From contig NZ_CP063785.1 of the NCBI RefSeq assembly GCF_025860405.1, forward strand, positions 6,945,390-7,009,389: a stretch of 64,000 nucleotides of DNA, given 5' to 3'. Source of the stretch: Tolypothrix sp. PCC 7712. Its GTDB lineage: Bacteria > Cyanobacteriota > Cyanobacteriia > Cyanobacteriales > Nostocaceae. A model generated the notes under the pieces. That model was not told the DNA's origin and ran no database searches. It saw nothing but the letters and a program-made list of their open reading frames with translations. Each line of letters begins with the position of its first letter. Position 1 is the first letter of the stretch. Both the position numbers and the translations under genes were made by a program. This document shows, piece after piece, positions 1 to 7,686 of the stretch.

Positions 1-173
1 AAATCAGGATGAGGTGGTCTTCTTTGCCCGTCCTGGGGTTCGTTGGGTGGTTGTGAATTCTGAGCAATGTGCTGAAATTTATTAGCAGCATCTACTTGCT
101 GAAGTGAGATTAAACCAACTGTACCCAACAAAACAGGAATCGCTGTAATTATTAATGTTCTACGAAATTTCAT
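1..173 (-). CDS. Small secreted proline-rich protein, C-terminus outside the window
   Basis: The reverse strand opens with ATG at 173 and stays open to the window edge, so only the first 57 or so residues are visible. They read as a signal peptide (MKFRR, then a hydrophobic stretch ending near Val-Asp-Ala-Ala) followed by a Gln/Pro/Arg-rich segment. The N-terminus resembles the next gene (303-608): both start MK-[FI]-R, have a signal peptide and carry an IAQ[NQ] motif just after it. I infer tandem paralogues. The upstream gap holds the same operator-like block that precedes the neighbour. Function unknown. Confidence 0.6.
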   Translation of the reverse strand, partial: MKFRRTLIITAIPVLLGTVGLISLQQVDAANKFQHIAQNSQPPNEPQDGQRRPPHPD

Positions 174-222
174 GATCTTTCCTCAATAGATAGTTTGTTT
201 ATATTTCTGATTAAGCCAACCC

Positions 223-266
223 AAAATTACAATTCGCCCTCATGATCAATTACAGTTTTGTAATTT
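223..266. promoter_or_regulatory. Operator-like block, copy 1
   Basis: ATTACA occurs at 226-231 and again 23 bp later at 249-254. The second copy forms an inverted repeat with TGTAAT at 259-264 (ATTACA-N4-TGTAAT). The same block with the same 23-bp spacing recurs at 666-709. It lies upstream of the small gene ending at the window edge. I infer a binding site for the OmpR-type regulator encoded nearby. Confidence 0.55.
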
Positions 267-302
267 AAGTGGATTGGCTGAACAAAATTACCAGTGTTGT
301 GA

Positions 303-608
303 TTAACGGTAATTGGGTTTTACCTGAATTTCTTCTAAACCCAAATTATTGGCTTGGGGATTTTGACGATTTTGGTGTTGCTGGGGGCGTTGAGGAGAAC
401 GCTTTTTCTGTTGAGGACGGGGTTTTTGATGCCTAGCTTGTGGTTTTTTATTAGGTTGTTGCTGTTCAATAAGTGGTCTATCGGTTTGTTGGGCTATTTG
501 TTCATGCTGATGGGATGGTGCTTCAGCTTTGGCTTGACTAGGTGCAAATGCAAATGAACCAATTACAAAAGGAATCGTGGCTACGGCTAACATTTGACGA
601 ATTTTCAT
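303..608 (-). CDS. Small secreted Gln/Pro/Arg-rich protein
   Basis: A 101-residue protein if it starts at the ATG at 608, which has an AAGG ribosome site 9 bases upstream; the longer frame would need a TTG codon. A signal peptide ends near Ala-Lys-Ala-Glu-Ala. The mature part is basic and low in complexity, rich in Gln, Pro, Lys, Arg and His, which suggests a small disordered periplasmic or surface protein. It is a probable paralogue of the gene at 1-173. It is divergent from the response regulator, and the shared 149-161 bp gap carries the operator-like block at 666-709. I recognise no family. Confidence 0.6.
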   Translation of the reverse strand: MKIRQMLAVATIPFVIGSFAFAPSQAKAEAPSHQHEQIAQQTDRPLIEQQQPNKKPQARHQKPRPQQKKRSPQRPQQHQNRQNPQANNLGLEEIQVKPNYR

Positions 609-665
609 AACAATCAACCTTTTGAAGTAGTGGAGTGGTGTTGATATTTATGATTTAGCCACCCC

Positions 666-709
666 AAAATTACAAACCACATAGTTTCTGAATTACAGTT
701 TTGTAATTT
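666..709. promoter_or_regulatory. Operator-like block, copy 2, in the divergent gap
   Basis: ATTACA stands at 669-674 and 692-697, again 23 bp apart. The second is followed by GTTT and TGTAAT, making the same inverted repeat as at 249-264. It sits between the divergent small secreted gene and the response regulator, so one site could serve both promoters. Conservation of sequence and spacing between two gaps supports a functional site; the identity of the bound protein is inferred. Confidence 0.6.
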
Positions 710-769
710 GAGCTACAGGGTAATCAATTTAAAATGGAGCCATCAGTAAAGTAATGAATGCTTGTACTT

Positions 770-1441
770 GTGAATGTTCTGTTTGTCGAAGATGAAGCAA
801 AAATTGCTAACTTCGTCCGAGATGGATTGAAGGAGCAGGGATTTGTCGTAGACTATTGCGACAACGGTGATGAAGGATATCTCAAGGCTTTAGATAACGA
901 ATACGATGCCCTAATTCTCGATATTATGGTGCCGGGGAAGGATGGGCTATCGATTCTCAAACAATTGCGGCAGAAAGGGCGGAATACGCCTGTAATCTTA
1001 TTAACAGCTCGGAATGAACTAGACGATCGCCTAGAAGGTTTAAACTTAGGGGCTGATGATTACATAGCCAAACCGTTTTTTGTGGAAGAGTTAGCAGCCA
1101 GAATTCATGCAGTAGTGCGCCGGAGTTTAGGCGATCGCCAAAATCTACTTTCTGTCGGCCCCATCAAGCTGGATCGGATTACGCGAGAAGTTACTTGTGA
1201 TGGACAGGTAGTCGAACTTACTACCCGCGAATTTAATCTTGTAGAATACCTGATGCGTTCTCCAGGGCGAGTCTTTACCCGCACGCAAATTTTAGAACAT
1301 GTGTGGGGTTATGATTTCAACCCCAACACCAATGTCGTTGATGTCTGTATTCAACGCATCCGCAAAAAGATTGACTCAATAACTGGCTTAACTTGGATTG
1401 AAAGCGTGCGTGGAGTTGGGTATCGGTTTCGGAATTCTTGA
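770..1441 (+). CDS. OmpR/PhoB-family response regulator
   Basis: A two-domain DNA-binding response regulator. The receiver domain has the acidic pocket in VEDE, the phospho-acceptor Asp in ILDIMVPGKDG (about residue 51) and the conserved Lys in YIAKPF. The C-terminal half is a winged-helix effector (TTREFNLVEYL, then GVGYRF at the end). I prefer the GTG at 770 because it gives the usual MNVLFVEDE start; an ATG at 758 would add four residues, and neither start has a good ribosome site. The probable partner kinase is at 3238-4728, separated by a minisatellite and a TnpB element. A probable operator lies just upstream, suggesting autoregulation. Confidence 0.9.
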   Translation: MNVLFVEDEAKIANFVRDGLKEQGFVVDYCDNGDEGYLKALDNEYDALILDIMVPGKDGLSILKQLRQKGRNTPVILLTARNELDDRLEGLNLGADDYIAKPFFVEELAARIHAVVRRSLGDRQNLLSVGPIKLDRITREVTCDGQVVELTTREFNLVEYLMRSPGRVFTRTQILEHVWGYDFNPNTNVVDVCIQRIRKKIDSITGLTWIESVRGVGYRFRNS

Positions 1442-1500
1442 GGTTGGGGAATGGGGAATGGGGATTGGGGACTGGGTAATTGGAGTCCAAGAGTTAAATT

Positions 1501-1791
1501 TCAGGCTCAAAGGCGCAACTTCCAGGCTCAAAGGCGCAACTTCCAGGCTCAAAGGCGCAACTTCCAGGCTTAAAGCCGCAACATCCAGCCTCAGAACCTC
1601 AACATCCAGCCTCAGAACCTCAACATCCAGCCTCAGAACCTCAACATTCAGCCTCAGAACCTCAACATTCAGCCTCAGAACCTCAACATTCAGCCTCAGA
1701 ACCTCAACATTCAGCCTCAGAACCTCAACATTCAGCCTCAGAACCTCAACGTTCAGCCTCAAAGCCTCAACATCCGAGTTCAAACCTTCAA
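1501..1791. repeat. 21-bp minisatellite, about 14 units
   Basis: About fourteen 21-bp units lie head to tail. Units 1-4 are variants of CAGGCTCAAAGGCGCAAC, units 5-7 and 8-12 of CAGCCTCAGAACCTCAAC, and the last two are diverged. Five consecutive units (1646-1750) are identical. Because 21 is a multiple of three, both strands stay open and give repetitive heptad ORFs, which I regard as spurious. The array lies directly between the end of the regulator and the right end of the TnpB element. Confidence 0.9.
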
Positions 1792-1792
1792 A

Positions 1793-1960
1793 TAACACCT
1801 TACGTTTATAACTTGACATACTCCCCAGCCTGAAGGCATGGGGATTCTAGCTTCAGACAGCGATTGCTGGCGTAGCCAGTCTGACATCACCTAAGCCAAC
1901 AGTCGATGCCCCGACTGCACAAATATTGCGACTAGCGTTTTCGTCTCTTCCATTAACTGA
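1793..1960 (-). ncRNA. Predicted TnpB guide RNA (omega/reRNA)
   Basis: By analogy with other IS200/IS605-group TnpB systems, a guide RNA scaffold should overlap the 3' end of tnpB and run through the element's right end into flanking DNA, which serves as guide. Here the reverse strand has a clear hairpin just after the tnpB stop (positions 1843-1823, CCCC-A-GCC pairing with GGC-T-GGGG) and a TCAA end near 1813. The next 20 or so bases (about 1812-1793) would be the guide. The limits are approximate and expression is not shown. Confidence 0.4.
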
Positions 1961-2974
1961 CTGACAGGAAGGACAACGCCACTCTCTAACTGACAAATCA
2001 AGACTTTCTAGAATATGTTTACAATTAGAGCATGTCTTGCTACTTGGATACCACTGGTCGATAAAGACAACCAGTTTATTCTTCTTCTTGGCAACCCATT
2101 CTAGGATTTGCAGAAACTCACCAAACGCTAAGTCTGATATTTGCCTGCCCCAAAGACGTTGCATTCCTTTGAGATTTAAAGTCTCAAAACAGAGAATATC
2201 GAACCTATCTGTTAGCTCATGAGCTAATTTCCAGAACCAATCACGCCGACGGTTGGAAATATCTTCATGCTTGCGTACTAAATTCTTTCTGGCTCGTTCT
2301 CTGTTAGATGAGCCTTTTAGCTTTTTGGAATGCCGCGAACTTGCTTTTTTAATGGCGCTTAGGGATTGCTTGAAAAATTGGGGCGATTCAATTTTAGTGC
2401 CGTCTGAGCAAGTGAGGAATGTCTTTAACCCAAAATCAAAGCCAGCGATTTTACCCGTCTTAACTTCAACTTCTGAGCTACCCTCATCAACAACCAAAAC
2501 CATAAATAACTCACCTAACGGGGTGCGTTTAATAGTTAGGGTTTTGACTGTTCCCTCAATTTCTCTGGACTTCCAAAACTGGTAAACTCGACTACCAATT
2601 TTTACCCTATTTCCACCCAAAAACTTATAACCTGCCTGCTTAAGGGTGAACGATTTGTATTTCTTGACCTTCTTAAATCCTGGTGGTCTTACTCCTTTGT
2701 TATTGTGTTTGAAAAACAATTGGTAAGCTTTCTCAATGCGTTGACAAATATCTTGTGCTGCTTGAGAACCTACTGATTGCCAAAAAGAATTACGCTTTCT
2801 TAATTTGGCGATATGAGCCTGAAGTTTTGCACAGTTTAAATGCTTGCCAAACATCCGGTAATACCTTTTATGTAGAGCAATGCAATGGTTATAAATCACT
2901 CCAGCAGCGTTGATTGTGCGCTTGAGGTGTCTATTCCTTTTGTGTTCGTACAATTTAAACTTCAGTGTTTTCAT
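1853..2974 (-). CDS. tnpB: TnpB, RNA-guided nuclease of an IS200/IS605-group element
   Basis: A 373-residue TnpB. The N-terminal helical region is followed by a RuvC-like nuclease with catalytic Asp in GFDFGLKTF (D180), Glu in CFETLNLKG (E264) and Asp in NGRDENASRNI (D344). A zinc ribbon lies between the last two (C315-x2-C318 and C334-x2-C337). All catalytic and zinc positions are intact, so the protein is probably active. In this family TnpB is guided by an RNA from the element's right end. The RHH gene at 3013-3159 starts 38 bp away in the opposite direction. Confidence 0.93.
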   Translation of the reverse strand: MKTLKFKLYEHKRNRHLKRTINAAGVIYNHCIALHKRYYRMFGKHLNCAKLQAHIAKLRKRNSFWQSVGSQAAQDICQRIEKAYQLFFKHNNKGVRPPGFKKVKKYKSFTLKQAGYKFLGGNRVKIGSRVYQFWKSREIEGTVKTLTIKRTPLGELFMVLVVDEGSSEVEVKTGKIAGFDFGLKTFLTCSDGTKIESPQFFKQSLSAIKKASSRHSKKLKGSSNRERARKNLVRKHEDISNRRRDWFWKLAHELTDRFDILCFETLNLKGMQRLWGRQISDLAFGEFLQILEWVAKKKNKLVVFIDQWYPSSKTCSNCKHILESLDLSVREWRCPSCQSVNGRDENASRNICAVGASTVGLGDVRLATPAIAV

Positions 2975-3012
2975 GCTAGTATTATACCATAAAACGACGG
3001 CAATATGACGGC

Positions 3013-3159
3013 ATGAAGAAATTAACAGTTCGATGCTCTAATGAAGAGTATGAAACGCTTTTGAAATACTGCGAAGAAACAGATCGCACTCAAAATGACG
3101 TACTTAGAGAGATGATCCGGAAGTTGAAGAAAAGCCGTGCTAGAAGCACGGGGCTTTAG
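3013..3159 (+). CDS. Small ribbon-helix-helix (CopG-like) protein of the TnpB element
   Basis: A 48-residue ORF begins MKKLTVRCSNEEYETL, has the central NDVLREMI helix of CopG-like ribbon-helix-helix proteins and ends in a basic tail. Its stop codon lies in the hairpin at the element's left end. It is divergent from tnpB with 38 bp between start codons. Small RHH proteins next to tnpB are seen in other cyanobacterial elements. I infer a repressor of tnpB or of the element. An antitoxin role is possible, but no toxin is visible. Confidence 0.65.
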   Translation: MKKLTVRCSNEEYETLLKYCEETDRTQNDVLREMIRKLKKSRARSTGL

Positions 3160-3237
3160 ACCCAATTTTTTGGTAAATTGTCTCAATCCCCATTCCCCAT
3201 TCCCCATTCCCCATTCCCTAGTCCCCAATCCCCAACC

Positions 3238-4728
3238 GTGAAACTCCACTCCTTCCGTCTCCGAATCGCTTTGTTATTTGCCATGCTAGCTGGTGGTGCG
3301 CTGGCGGGGTTTGGTAGTATTTCTTGGTGGCTGATTCATGAGGCTAAGGTTAGCCGACTAGATGCAAAGTTAGAAGCTTTATTGAGTCGCCCTCAGCCGC
3401 CCAGAGAAGATATTTTGCAGTCTTATTTGCCAGCATTTGAAAAATCATTACCACAGGAGTTGGGGACAGGTAAAGAAACGCCAATCGCCCTATTGGTGAG
3501 AGATAGAGATGGTCAAACGCTTTATCGATCTGAGCTATGGTCTGCTGATTTTAATTTAAATGGTTTGTGGCCTGCACAACCCAAGTTTTTACCATCTCAG
3601 TTTCCCCGCCGCGATCGCCAAAGACCACCCAATACTTCAGGAACATCGCAACCACCTCCAGACAGACCACGATTTCCTCCTGAACGTCCACCTAATATCC
3701 CACCTCCGCGATTAATCACTCAACGGACGAAAACAGGAACTTGGCGCATCGGTGCGATCGCTTTTCATGAATCCCAAATTGCGATCGCTGTCAGTTTGCA
3801 AGGTATTGATCGGGAGATGGCGATTATCCGTGATGTTTTCCTGATTTCTATACCCGTTGTCCTGTTAATTATTACTACTAGTGCTTGGTTGCTGTCTTAC
3901 GGGGCTTTGCGCCCCATCCGGGAGTTAGTTGTTGCTATCCGCCAAGTCACGGTGAAAGGATTGGATCAAAGAGTGCCAATCGCTGCTACAGATACGGAAT
4001 TTGTAGAATTAATTCAGGTGTTTAACCAGATGTTAGAACGCCTGGAACGCAGTTTTAAACAGGCTTCTCGCTTCAGTGGAGATGCAGCCCACGAACTGAA
4101 AACACCGATAGCAATTTTACAAGGTGAACTAGAGCGAACTTTGCAAAAAGCAGAACCAGGTTCAGAGTTACAACAAAATCTCAGCAATCTTTTAGATGAA
4201 GTATCTCGCCTCAGTGGCATTGTTCGCAAGCTGTTGTTGCTGTCTTTAGCTGATGCCGGCAAAATGAATTTACATCAAGTGGAAGTAAATTTGTCCGAGA
4301 TATTAGCCGAGATAGTAGAGGATATGGAATTGCTAGCACCTCATTTAGCAGTGATAGCAGAGATTACTCCCGGATTAAAGGTAAAAGGCGATCGCGATTT
4401 ACTAACTCAGGTATTACAAAATTTATTCAGCAATGCCATTAAATATAATCTTCCAGAAGGTTGGATGCGAATTAACGCTAGGCAGCAAGGAAAGACAGTA
4501 TTAGTTACTATTAGCAATTCATCTCAAGAAATTCCCACAAGCGATCGCGATCGCATTTTTGACCGCTTCTATCGTGGAGATCCAGCCCGAACTAGAAAGG
4601 TAGAGGGAACAGGTCTAGGACTTAGCCTCTCAAGAGAAATAGCTATTGCTCACAATGGTAAACTTACCCTTGACCCTACGCTGTCAAATCAAACATCTTT
4701 TACTTTAAGCTTACCGATGAAAAAGTAA
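3238..4728 (+). CDS. Sensor histidine kinase (HAMP type)
   Basis: A 496-residue inner-membrane kinase from the GTG at 3238. The open frame extends to a TTG at 3178, but those 20 codons are heptamer-repeat DNA. Transmembrane helices lie near residues 8-30 and 198-220 and enclose a periplasmic region with a Pro-rich segment (about 120-160). They are followed by HAMP, a HisKA domain with H285 in DAAHELKTP, and an HATPase domain (SNAIKYN; GTGLGLS). It is the likely partner of the regulator at 770-1441. The start has no clear ribosome site because repeats reach the start codon. Confidence 0.9.
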   Translation: MKLHSFRLRIALLFAMLAGGALAGFGSISWWLIHEAKVSRLDAKLEALLSRPQPPREDILQSYLPAFEKSLPQELGTGKETPIALLVRDRDGQTLYRSELWSADFNLNGLWPAQPKFLPSQFPRRDRQRPPNTSGTSQPPPDRPRFPPERPPNIPPPRLITQRTKTGTWRIGAIAFHESQIAIAVSLQGIDREMAIIRDVFLISIPVVLLIITTSAWLLSYGALRPIRELVVAIRQVTVKGLDQRVPIAATDTEFVELIQVFNQMLERLERSFKQASRFSGDAAHELKTPIAILQGELERTLQKAEPGSELQQNLSNLLDEVSRLSGIVRKLLLLSLADAGKMNLHQVEVNLSEILAEIVEDMELLAPHLAVIAEITPGLKVKGDRDLLTQVLQNLFSNAIKYNLPEGWMRINARQQGKTVLVTISNSSQEIPTSDRDRIFDRFYRGDPARTRKVEGTGLGLSLSREIAIAHNGKLTLDPTLSNQTSFTLSLPMKK

Positions 4729-4735
4729 TTTGTAG

Positions 4736-4783
4736 TTGGTAATGGGTAATTGGTAATTGGTAATTGGTAATTGGTAATTGATA
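4736..4783. repeat. Heptamer repeat array (TAATTGG type)
   Basis: Repeats of GGTAATT/GGTAATG lie just after the kinase stop codon. The rest of the 289-bp gap up to the next gene (4784-5017) contains no gene that I can see; it is AT-rich and presumably carries the promoter of the PucC-like transporter. Confidence 0.85.
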
Positions 4784-5017
4784 GTAAATGTATGGTTAGT
4801 AGTGGTTATCATCAAGAAATGTAAAACAAATATCTGGCAATGCCCACACTTTTAGGTTGAAGACCAACGAGTCTTTCCCTTTACCCTTTAATCAAGGGTT
4901 ATTTGCCATAATCTCCTAAAAATAGGATGCTAAAAAGACGAAATTCTTAGGAATTGTTAGCAGAATTCGGTTTATCTTTAAATTAAAAGACGAATTTCTC
5001 CCTATGAAAAATTAGCT

Positions 5018-6451
5018 ATGGCAAGCAGTGAAGCCTTTGATTCTCCGACAAACTCCGTAGCTGTGCCAAGGGTCAATCTGCTGACCATGTTTAGGCTAGG
5101 CTTGTTTCAAATGGGGTTGAGCATGATGTCCATCCTGACTCTGGGGGTGCTGAACAGAGTCATGATTCAGGAAATTGCGATTCCAGCAACCCTAGTGTCG
5201 TTAGTGCTAGCACTCCCAGCTTTCGTTTCGCCTTCGCGTATTTGGTTTGGTCAGATATCAGATGCTAAACCCATGTGGGGCTATCATCGTACAGCTTATG
5301 TTTGGGTGGGAGCAGCAATATTTGCGATCGCCTCATTTTTATCTGTGCAGGTAATGTGGCAGGTGGATTTTGCTGCCGAAGCTGCTGGCGGTTGGGTATG
5401 GACAACTCAAACTATGGGCTGGACGGCACTGCTGTGCTTGGTTTTTGCTGTCTATGGGTTAGCAATTTGTGCTAGTGGTACGGCTTTTGCTGCTTTGTTG
5501 GTGGATATCTCGGAAGAAGATAACCGTTCCAAAGTAGTTGGCGTTGTCTGGTCGATGCTGATGGTGGGAATTATTGTTGGCGCAATTATTAGTTCCAGTT
5601 TACTGAAGCAATTAACACCAGGAGCCAGCATAGCGACTTTACAAGCAGCCGTCAACAAGCTGTTTATGCTTGTGCCAGCTATTGTATTTTGTTTTGCGAT
5701 CGCAGCGACATTAGGTGTAGAGAAAAAGTATTCACTCTATTCCAGACGTTCCCAAGTAGTCAATCGCGAAGATAGCATCAGCTTACGTAACGCATGGGGA
5801 ATTTTAACAGCTAGTCGGCAAACAGGCTTGTTTTTCACCTTTTTATTAGTGATGACTATCAGCTTGTTTATGCAAGATCCGATTGTGGAACCTTATGCAG
5901 GGCAAGTTTTTAATATGCCTTTAGCGGAAAGTACCAAGCTAAACGTGTTCTATGGCACGGGTATCCTCATTTCCTACGGCGTAACGGGCTTTGTAATTGT
6001 GCCGCGTTTGGGCAAGCGTAGGACTGCCAAATTGGGCTGCATATTGGTAGCTTGTGCTTCGCTATTGTTAGGCTTCTCCGGCTTCTCAGCGAATCCAGCT
6101 TTCTTGAAATTCGGTTTAGTTTTGTTCGGTTTAGCCACTGGTTTTGTCACCACAGCAGCAATTAGCTTAATGCTAGATTTGACAGCTGCCGAAGCCGCAG
6201 GTACATTTATTGGCGCATGGGGACTAGCACAGTCAATTTCTCGAGGGATTGCTGTAGTAATTGGTGGTACGGTCTTAGATATAGGACGTAATTTACTACC
6301 CAGCTTAGAACTAGCCTATGGACTAGTATTCGTCTTAGAAGCCATAGGAATGTTGGTATCAATTTGGTTTCTCAATCGCGTCAACGTTGCAGAATTTCAA
6401 ACCAGCACTAAAAAAGCGATCGCTTCTGTATTAGAAAGTGATTTAGATTAA
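5018..6451 (+). CDS. PucC/BCD-family major facilitator transporter
   Basis: A 477-residue polytopic protein of about 12 transmembrane segments. The N-terminus (NLLTMFRLGLFQMGLSM, then the VLNRVMI motif) and the P-S-R-I-W-F-G-Q-I-S-D-A loop are typical of the PucC (BCH2) branch of the MFS. Purple-bacterial members support assembly of light-harvesting complexes or pigment delivery; cyanobacterial members are usually annotated the same way, with less direct evidence. Substrate unknown. It stands alone; the short gap after it is heptamer repeat. Confidence 0.85.
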   Translation: MASSEAFDSPTNSVAVPRVNLLTMFRLGLFQMGLSMMSILTLGVLNRVMIQEIAIPATLVSLVLALPAFVSPSRIWFGQISDAKPMWGYHRTAYVWVGAAIFAIASFLSVQVMWQVDFAAEAAGGWVWTTQTMGWTALLCLVFAVYGLAICASGTAFAALLVDISEEDNRSKVVGVVWSMLMVGIIVGAIISSSLLKQLTPGASIATLQAAVNKLFMLVPAIVFCFAIAATLGVEKKYSLYSRRSQVVNREDSISLRNAWGILTASRQTGLFFTFLLVMTISLFMQDPIVEPYAGQVFNMPLAESTKLNVFYGTGILISYGVTGFVIVPRLGKRRTAKLGCILVACASLLLGFSGFSANPAFLKFGLVLFGLATGFVTTAAISLMLDLTAAEAAGTFIGAWGLAQSISRGIAVVIGGTVLDIGRNLLPSLELAYGLVFVLEAIGMLVSIWFLNRVNVAEFQTSTKKAIASVLESDLD

Positions 6452-6454
6452 GTG

Positions 6455-6601
6455 GGCATGGGGCATAGGGCATAGGGCATTGGTAATGAGTAATGAGTAA
6501 TGAGTAATGAGTAATTTTCTTCATCCCTCAATCCCCAATCCCCAATCCCCAGTCCCCATTACCCCTTATCCCCAGAGGGGGCCCCGAGTTCCCCATTCCC
6601 C
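6455..6601. repeat. Mixed heptamer repeats with a dispersed 33-nt block
   Basis: GGGCATA, GTAATGA and CCCCAAT heptamers fill the space between two genes. At 6562-6594 is a 33-base block (CCCCTTATCCCCAGAG, then GGGGCCCCGAGTTCCCC) that recurs exactly, inverted, at 52487-52519. Confidence 0.85.
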
Positions 6602-6641
6602 AATGCTTGGCTGAAAGCCTGGTTTGCGCGAGAATGTATCA

Positions 6642-7448
6642 ATGAATGATTTTTGGAATACTATTCTTGATTTTGCCCAAAGCACCACTGCCAAAGTGGG
6701 GAAGCAATTAATGCAGGATTTTGGGCGGGTGCAAGCTTTACATAAAGCTGATGGCACTTTGGTAACGCAAGCTGATAAATGGGCAGATCAAACAATTAGA
6801 GATGCGATCGCTTCTACTTTTCCTGAATACGGTATTTTAACTGAAGAGAGCGATCGGACTTTCCCTGGTACAGAATGGTGCTGGGTAATTGACCCTTTGG
6901 ACGGTACAACTAACTTTACACGGGGTATTCCCATTTGGGGGATTTCTCTAGGTTTACTGTATAAAGGAGTTCCAATTTTTGGTTATGTTCATGTACCACC
7001 ACTAAATCAAACTTTTCATGGTTTTTGGGCAGGTACATCGGGATTAGCTACACCAACTGGAGCATTTCTTAATCATCACCCCATTCACACTAGCCCCGAT
7101 GCTCCTAGCAATAATCACTTTTTTAATCTCTGTTCTCGCAGCACCGCCGCAATGCAGCCAGACTTCCCAAGCAAAATTCGGATGCTGGGTGTAGCTAGCT
7201 ATAACTTTCTTACAGTTGCTAATGGTGCAGTTTTAGGTGGGATGGAAGCCACGCCGAAAGTTTGGGACTTAGCAGGCGTTTGGGTAATTGTCCAAGCTGC
7301 TGGCGGTACGTGGTTATCTTTAAAATCAGAGCCGTTTCCCCTTTCACCAGGAGTAGATTATAGCGATCGCTCTTTCCCTACTCTTGTAGTTAGTCGCCCA
7401 GAATTAGTATCCGTATTTACACCGTTTTTGTCTGCTGTCAAAATTTAA
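6642..7448 (+). CDS. Inositol monophosphatase family protein
   Basis: A 268-residue member of the Mg-dependent phosphatase superfamily. It has the metal-binding ILTEES, WVIDPLDGTTNF and, near the C-terminus, KVWDLAGVWVIV motifs in the expected order. Substrates in this family include inositol phosphates, histidinol phosphate and fructose 1,6-bisphosphate, so the exact activity cannot be set from sequence. I chose the ATG at 6642 (MNDFWNT); the open frame reaches a TTG at 6624. A strong terminator follows at 7490. Confidence 0.88.
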   Translation: MNDFWNTILDFAQSTTAKVGKQLMQDFGRVQALHKADGTLVTQADKWADQTIRDAIASTFPEYGILTEESDRTFPGTEWCWVIDPLDGTTNFTRGIPIWGISLGLLYKGVPIFGYVHVPPLNQTFHGFWAGTSGLATPTGAFLNHHPIHTSPDAPSNNHFFNLCSRSTAAMQPDFPSKIRMLGVASYNFLTVANGAVLGGMEATPKVWDLAGVWVIVQAAGGTWLSLKSEPFPLSPGVDYSDRSFPTLVVSRPELVSVFTPFLSAVKI

Positions 7449-7489
7449 ACAGCTTGCCTAAAAAAATTATTCTAGTTAGAGAATATACT

Positions 7490-7520
7490 GACAAAACCCT
7501 TGCTAAACAAGGGTTTTGTC
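7490..7520 (+). terminator. Hairpin terminator after the phosphatase gene
   Basis: A perfect 13-bp stem, GACAAAACCCTTG with CAAGGGTTTTGTC, encloses a 5-base loop, 41 bp after the stop codon. A short AT-rich tail follows. Confidence 0.75.
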
Positions 7521-7686
7521 ATATTTGCCTATAGTCTCTAACCTAAAATCTCACATCTAAGATCTAAAATTATTTGACCCTGGGCAACATCTGCAAAAAT
7601 ATGGCACTTGCGTAAGTTTGAAACTCATTTATACTGTGTTGTCATTCACCTATTATTGCATTTAGCTTACTGAGTATAAAAAAGTC

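Larger units (their letters stand above)
1812..3165. mobile_element. IS200/IS605-group element (TnpB type, no TnpA)
   Basis: The element contains tnpB on the minus strand, a divergent ribbon-helix-helix gene, and subterminal hairpins at both ends (1823-1843, and around 3134-3155 where CCGTGCT pairs with AGCACGG). No Y1 transposase (TnpA) is present, so movement would need a helper in trans. Ends are estimated from the hairpins, as this group makes no target duplication. It lies between the response regulator and the histidine kinase. Confidence 0.7.

Noticed and set aside
1501..1791. Possible CRISPR array
   Set aside because: The units are head to tail without unique spacers, and no cas genes are present. 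It is a minisatellite.
1388..1819. Open frames on both strands with seven-residue repeats
   Set aside because: They come from the 21-bp minisatellite, which keeps all in-phase frames open. There is no ribosome site and both strands are equally open.
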